Source: CBFDBF01 sp050287965
GTDB taxonomy: Bacteria > Pseudomonadota > Gammaproteobacteria > Chromatiales > Chromatiaceae
Reading direction: 5' to 3'
NCBI GenBank assembly: GCA_050287965.1
Contig: JBNKCX010000014.1
Location: 1 to 64,000, forward strand
Length of the DNA: 64,000 nt
Positions 60,434 to 64,000 of the stretch are shown piece by piece. The notes under the pieces were generated by a model. It made no database searches. It worked only from the letters and a program-made list of their open reading frames with translations, and was not told where the DNA came from. Each line of letters begins with the position of its first letter. Positions within the stretch are counted from its first letter, which is position 1. The translations under genes and the position numbers were made by a program.

Positions 60434-61186
60434 ATGAAAATTCTTCTGAGCAATGATGATGGTTATCAGGCGCCGGGACTCAGGGCCCTATTCGACGGTC
60501 TCTCACCTATTGCGGAAATAACGGTTGTTGCGCCGGAACGGGATCGAAGCGGCGCCAGCAACTCCCTTACCCTGGATGTTCCGATCCGAGCCCATACCGA
60601 GCCGAACGGGTTTATAAGGGTGGATGGCACCCCGACCGATTGCGTGCATCTGGCGATCACCGGATTGCTGCAGGAGGAGCCGGATATGGTTATCGCCGGA
60701 ATCAACGCCGGTGCCAACCTTGGCGACGACGTGCTCTATTCCGGGACGGTTGCCGCAGCCACCGAGGGGCGTTTCCTCGGGCTTCCCGCCCTGGCGCTTT
60801 CCATGGCCTCTGCTAACCCGGAACACTACGCAACCGGCGCCAGGGTCGCCCGGGAAATGGTGGAACGACTGCAGATGCATCCGCTTCCTGCCGATACCAT
60901 CCTCAATATCAATATCCCGGATCTTCCGTCCCATCAGATCAGGGGTTACCAGGCCACCCGTCTCGGGCATCGTCATAAAGCGGAGCCGGTGGTGGAATCC
61001 TTCGATCCCAGGGGGCGAAAAGTTTATTGGGTGGGACCCGCCGGCGGGGAGCAGGATGCCGGCCCCGGCACGGATTTCTACGCCGTGCGCGAAGGCTATA
61101 TCTCGGTTACTCCCCTGCAGGTGGATCTTACCCGGCATTCGTCCCTGGAACATGTGGAGGAGTGGTTAAACGGGGTAAGCGGATGA
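60434..61186 (+). CDS. surE: 5'/3'-nucleotidase SurE
   Basis: A 250-residue metal-dependent phosphatase with the N-terminal signature ILLSNDDGYQAPGLRAL, the APERDRSGASNSLTL motif and GINAGANLGDDVLYSGTVAAATEG. It dephosphorylates nucleoside monophosphates and contributes to stationary-phase survival. The stop overlaps the start of pcm (ATGA), as is conserved in gammaproteobacteria. Confidence 0.97.
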   Translation: MKILLSNDDGYQAPGLRALFDGLSPIAEITVVAPERDRSGASNSLTLDVPIRAHTEPNGFIRVDGTPTDCVHLAITGLLQEEPDMVIAGINAGANLGDDVLYSGTVAAATEGRFLGLPALALSMASANPEHYATGARVAREMVERLQMHPLPADTILNINIPDLPSHQIRGYQATRLGHRHKAEPVVESFDPRGRKVYWVGPAGGEQDAGPGTDFYAVREGYISVTPLQVDLTRHSSLEHVEEWLNGVSG

Positions 61187-61845
61187 TCACACTGCAGCAC
61201 CGCGGAATCGGCATGACCTCTCAGCGTACCCGGGAACGCCTGGTGGAACGTTTGCGTAGTGAAGGAATTAAGAATCCCAGGGTGCTGGATGCCATGAGGA
61301 ACATACCTCGCCACATCTTTCTTGACGAGGCGCTGGCGAGCAGGGCCTACGAGGATACGGCGTTGCCTATCGGACATGGTCAAACCATATCGCAGCCCTA
61401 CATTGTTGCGCGTATGACAGAGGTGTTGTTGGAAGGCGGACCTTTGGAGACCGTGCTGGAGATAGGCACGGGTTCCGGCTATCAGGCGGCAATTCTGGCG
61501 CAACTGGTGCGCCGGGTATACAGCGTGGAGCGTATCGAGGCGCTACATAAGCAGGCACGCAAATGTTTTCAGTCGCTGGGATTGCGAAACATTCGGCTTC
61601 GACATCAGGATGGCGGTATGGGGCTGCCGGAATACGCCCCGTTTGACGGGATTCTGGTAACCGCCGCGCCGGAAGGGATTCCCAAGGCGCTTGTTTCACA
61701 GCTTCGCTCCGGCGGCAGGATGGTGTTACCGGTCGGTTCCGGGCGCCAACAGGCGCTGGTACGGATAACCAAGACCGATAGCGGCTATGACAAAGAGATC
61801 CTGGAGCAGGTGGTATTTGTACCGTTCCGGGACGGGGTGCAGTAA
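61183..61845 (+). CDS. pcm: Protein-L-isoaspartate O-methyltransferase
   Basis: A 220-residue repair enzyme: IPRHIFLDEALASRAYEDTALPIGHGQTISQPYIVARM (with the substrate-binding GHGQTISQP) and the SAM-binding VLEIGTGSGYQAAILAQL. It methylates damaged isoaspartyl residues so that they can be repaired. ATG 61183 is the start; longer in-frame readings run through surE. It overlaps surE and yqaA at both ends. Confidence 0.96.
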   Translation: MITLQHRGIGMTSQRTRERLVERLRSEGIKNPRVLDAMRNIPRHIFLDEALASRAYEDTALPIGHGQTISQPYIVARMTEVLLEGGPLETVLEIGTGSGYQAAILAQLVRRVYSVERIEALHKQARKCFQSLGLRNIRLRHQDGGMGLPEYAPFDGILVTAAPEGIPKALVSQLRSGGRMVLPVGSGRQQALVRITKTDSGYDKEILEQVVFVPFRDGVQ

Positions 61846-62426
61846 TGCGGCTGTTTTCCAAGCTCTATGATCGGGTTATGTGCTGGTCACGACACCGGCA
61901 CGCCCCCCGCTATCTCGCGGCCCTGAGTTTTGCAGAATCCTCCTTCTTTCCCGTTCCGCCGGATGTGATGCTTGCGCCTATGGTTCTGGCCCGGCCGGAT
62001 CGAGCATGGAACCTGGCGTTACTCACCACCGCCGCTTCGGTCATCGGCGGACTGCTCGGTTATTGCATCGGGTTGTTCTTCTTTGACATGGTAGAGCCGC
62101 TTTTGCGCGACGCGGGTTATTATCCGAAATACCTCCAGGCCAAGCAGTGGTTTGATCAGTGGGGATTCTGGGCGGTATTTCTTGCCGGGTTCTCACCCAT
62201 ACCCTACAAGGTATTCACCATAACGGCGGGCGTTATTTCCATGGCGTTGCTGCCGTTTATGATGGCTTCCCTGGTTGGGCGCGGTGCCCGCTTTTTTCTG
62301 GTGGCGGCGTTGATGCACTGGGGCGGCGAAAAAATGGAAGGAACCTTGCGCAAATATATCGATCGTATTGGATGGGTCATGGTTGCGTTGGTGATTGTCG
62401 CCATCCTGATATTCAAGGGAATGTAG
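61845..62426 (+). CDS. yqaA: YqaA/DedA family membrane protein
   Basis: A 193-residue inner-membrane protein of the SNARE-associated/DedA superfamily. Recognisable parts are SFAESSFFPVPPDVMLAPMVLARP, the loop AKQWFDQWGFWAVFLAGFSPIPYKVFTITAGVISM, and a final membrane helix. DedA proteins act in lipid flipping or proton-linked transport. The start codon overlaps the pcm stop (TAATG). Its place between pcm and nlpD is common in this group. Confidence 0.9.
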   Translation: MRLFSKLYDRVMCWSRHRHAPRYLAALSFAESSFFPVPPDVMLAPMVLARPDRAWNLALLTTAASVIGGLLGYCIGLFFFDMVEPLLRDAGYYPKYLQAKQWFDQWGFWAVFLAGFSPIPYKVFTITAGVISMALLPFMMASLVGRGARFFLVAALMHWGGEKMEGTLRKYIDRIGWVMVALVIVAILIFKGM

Positions 62427-62518
62427 AACGACGCTACGCAGTGTCGGGATTGTGGAAATTTTATACTCTATCCGGACCTGTAGATTCAGGTCACGTGTGA
62501 GGATAATTCTGGTAAGGA

Positions 62519-63409
62519 ATGGGGCGCGAACACAAGTCGGCTACTGTCACTGTTTTGATTGGCGTAGGCTGTAATCAAGCCTCGCGCCTTTCCCTCAATC
62601 GTTCCCGATTAACACCCCTGTTGCTGGTGGCTATTACCGCCATCGGCGGTCTCCTGAACGGGTGCAGTTCACCCGGACCGGCGCCGGTGGTGAGTCGTGA
62701 GTATCGGCAGACGGCGGCGAAACCCCGTGTCAGTTCCTACCAGGGCGGTTATTACCGGGTCAGGCGGGGGGATACCCTGTATTCGATCGCCTGGCGTTTC
62801 GGCGTGGATTATCGTCAGATGGCCGCCTGGAACGGAGTTCGTCCCCCTTACACGATATTTCCCGGACAACGCATAAGGATAAAACCGCCCACCGGCGTCA
62901 GGACGGCCTCAACACCGCGCAGCGGAACGTCTTCGTCCAGGAAAAGCACCACCACGGTTCCTCCGGCGAAGAGTGCGCCGAAGAAAACGGTGACTGCTTC
63001 CCAAAACGGCAAAGGCAATGTTCCAAGCAGTGTTAAGTTACGCTGGCAATGGCCGACAAAAGGGAAGGTGGTTCAGAGTTTCTCCAGCACCGATCCCGGT
63101 CGGAAAGGGATTAAGCTGGAAGGTAGTGCGGGAGAGGCGGTGTATGCCTCCGAAGCTGGAAAGGTTGTTTACAGTGGAAGTGGACTGATCGGATATGGCA
63201 AGCTTATCATCGTTAAACATAACAACGATTATTTAAGCGCCTACGGTCACAACCGAAAACTTTTGGTGAAAGAAGGCGATCAGGTTCGCAGAGGAATGCG
63301 AATCGCCGAGATTGGATATAACGGATCCGGCCAGGCACTGCTCCATTTCGAAATCCGACGTAATGGAACTCCTGTTAATCCGGTTGCGCTGCTACCCAAA
63401 CGCCGCTGA
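62519..63409 (+). CDS. nlpD: LysM/LytM lipoprotein NlpD
   Basis: A 296-residue protein with a lipobox LLNGC near residue 49; the N-terminus is long, so an inner start is possible. A LysM domain lies at about residues 78-122 (YRVRRGDTLYSIAWRFGVDYRQMAAWNG), a Thr/Ser/Lys-rich linker follows, and a LytM (M23-like) domain is at about 175-295 (HFEIRRNGTPVNPV). The first metal motif reads RKGIKLEG, so the peptidase site is degenerate, as is usual for NlpD, an activator of cell-wall amidases. rpoS follows. Confidence 0.93.
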   Translation: MGREHKSATVTVLIGVGCNQASRLSLNRSRLTPLLLVAITAIGGLLNGCSSPGPAPVVSREYRQTAAKPRVSSYQGGYYRVRRGDTLYSIAWRFGVDYRQMAAWNGVRPPYTIFPGQRIRIKPPTGVRTASTPRSGTSSSRKSTTTVPPAKSAPKKTVTASQNGKGNVPSSVKLRWQWPTKGKVVQSFSSTDPGRKGIKLEGSAGEAVYASEAGKVVYSGSGLIGYGKLIIVKHNNDYLSAYGHNRKLLVKEGDQVRRGMRIAEIGYNGSGQALLHFEIRRNGTPVNPVALLPKRR

Positions 63410-63431
63410 TAGGCACTAGGAGACTACATAT

Positions 63432-64000
63432 ATGGGAAATTCGCCTGACAACGGGGATGAAGAGACCGAGGTCGATCTTCAGGAAGACGATGAGCTTCTG
63501 GAAAGTCCGGACGACGAGATAGAAGCTGAGTCAGAGGACGACGACAAGGATGACAAGGAAACGAGACGATATGCCACGGATGAAGAGATGACCGCAGCGC
63601 AGATGGATGCTACCCGCCTCTATCTCAATGAGATTGGAAACTCACAGCTGTTGACTGCCGAAGAAGAGGTTTATTTTGCGCGGCTGGCGCAAAAAGGGGA
63701 TGTAGCCTCCAGACAACGCATGATCGAAAGCAATCTTCGCCTGGTGGTGAAGATTGCCCGTCGTTATATGAACCGGGGACTGGCACTGCTGGATCTGATC
63801 GAGGAGGGCAACCTCGGACTGATCAGGGCGGTGGAGAAATTTGATCCGGAACGGGGTTTTCGTTTCTCGACCTATGCCACTTGGTGGATTCGCCAGACCA
63901 TCGAGCGTGCGATTATGAATCAGACCCGGACTATCCGACTCCCTATTCATGTAGTTAAAGAGATAAATGTTTATCTTCGTGCGGCAAGGAAACTGGCACA
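63432..64000 (+). CDS. rpoS: Stationary-phase sigma factor RpoS (partial, right edge)
   Basis: The frame starts at ATG 63432 (aggag upstream) and runs off the right edge, giving 189 residues. After a very acidic N-terminus (residues 1-40: many Asp and Glu) come sigma-70 regions 1.2 and 2: DATRLYLNEIGNSQLLTAEEEVYFARLAQKGD, RQRMIESNLRLVVKIARRYMNRGLALLDLIEEGN, and FRFSTYATWWIRQTIERAIMNQTRTIRLPIHV. Its position next to nlpD is the conserved nlpD-rpoS arrangement. The acidic start is longer than in E. coli. Confidence 0.93.
   Translation, partial: MGNSPDNGDEETEVDLQEDDELLESPDDEIEAESEDDDKDDKETRRYATDEEMTAAQMDATRLYLNEIGNSQLLTAEEEVYFARLAQKGDVASRQRMIESNLRLVVKIARRYMNRGLALLDLIEEGNLGLIRAVEKFDPERGFRFSTYATWWIRQTIERAIMNQTRTIRLPIHVVKEINVYLRAARKLA

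Noticed and set aside
1..64000. tRNA or rRNA genes
   Set aside because: No cloverleaf-like or rRNA-like segment was recognised on either strand by reading; a covariance search would be needed to exclude a short one.

Overview
The window reads as a chromosomal segment of a gammaproteobacterium, possibly a Chromatiales-like or other sulfur-metabolising lineage. The evidence is the gene neighbourhoods pyrG-kdsA-eno-ftsB-ispD, truD/ispF, surE-pcm-yqaA-nlpD-rpoS and mltD-methyltransferase-rnhA-dnaQ, together with DsrC-like proteins. The genus assignment is inference; no rRNA or tRNA gene is visible.

Layout. Positions 1-2600 look like part of a chromosomal integron cassette array. Small one-gene units all point the same way and are separated by attC-like folded sites, and one attC appears to be interrupted by an IS3-type end joined to a methyltransferase fragment. 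The integrase lies outside the window. Positions 2600-8200 are accessory and AT-richer. They hold an ECF sigma factor with an AhpD-like partner and a cysteine-rich unknown, several small lipoproteins and membrane proteins, a DUF2314/PIN pair, a GNAT enzyme and a TPR lipoprotein. Positions 8210-10281 hold a candidate RiPP cluster: a small protein, a radical SAM/SPASM enzyme and a cysteine-rich precursor peptide, closed by a perfect hairpin. A RimK-like ATP-grasp gene faces it.

Positions 11.5-18.7 kb hold the known RDD / SpoIIM-like / DUF4129 / DUF4350 / MoxR / DUF58 operon. Positions 20.2-25.3 kb hold a decayed TonB-dependent receptor tail followed by a tightly overlapping operon. It encodes a His-rich DUF4198-like protein, a membrane polyferredoxin, a 2-hydroxyacyl-CoA-dehydratase/double-cubane-type protein, its ATP-dependent activator and a TauE/SafE-type membrane protein. 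This is a candidate low-potential reductase system and, with the RiPP cluster, the most interesting part of the window. Positions 25-45 kb are mixed: a two-receiver PAS-GGDEF-EAL protein, grxC-hslR, pepN, a CYTH-CHAD/ParA pair, an unusual small cytochrome with a pterin dehydratase, a LexA-like stand-alone domain, an Atm1-type exporter with a CCA enzyme, a NarX/NarL-like system without a periplasmic sensor, and part of a peptide ABC transporter.

Positions 45-64 kb are mostly core housekeeping genes. They are interrupted by an inverted Ser/Thr kinase-HDOD-GAF gene, an inverted truD-ispF pair, two DsrC-like genes lacking the canonical cysteine pair, and several short repeats (three heptamer tandem arrays and one inverted CTCTGTG element). 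The window ends inside rpoS.
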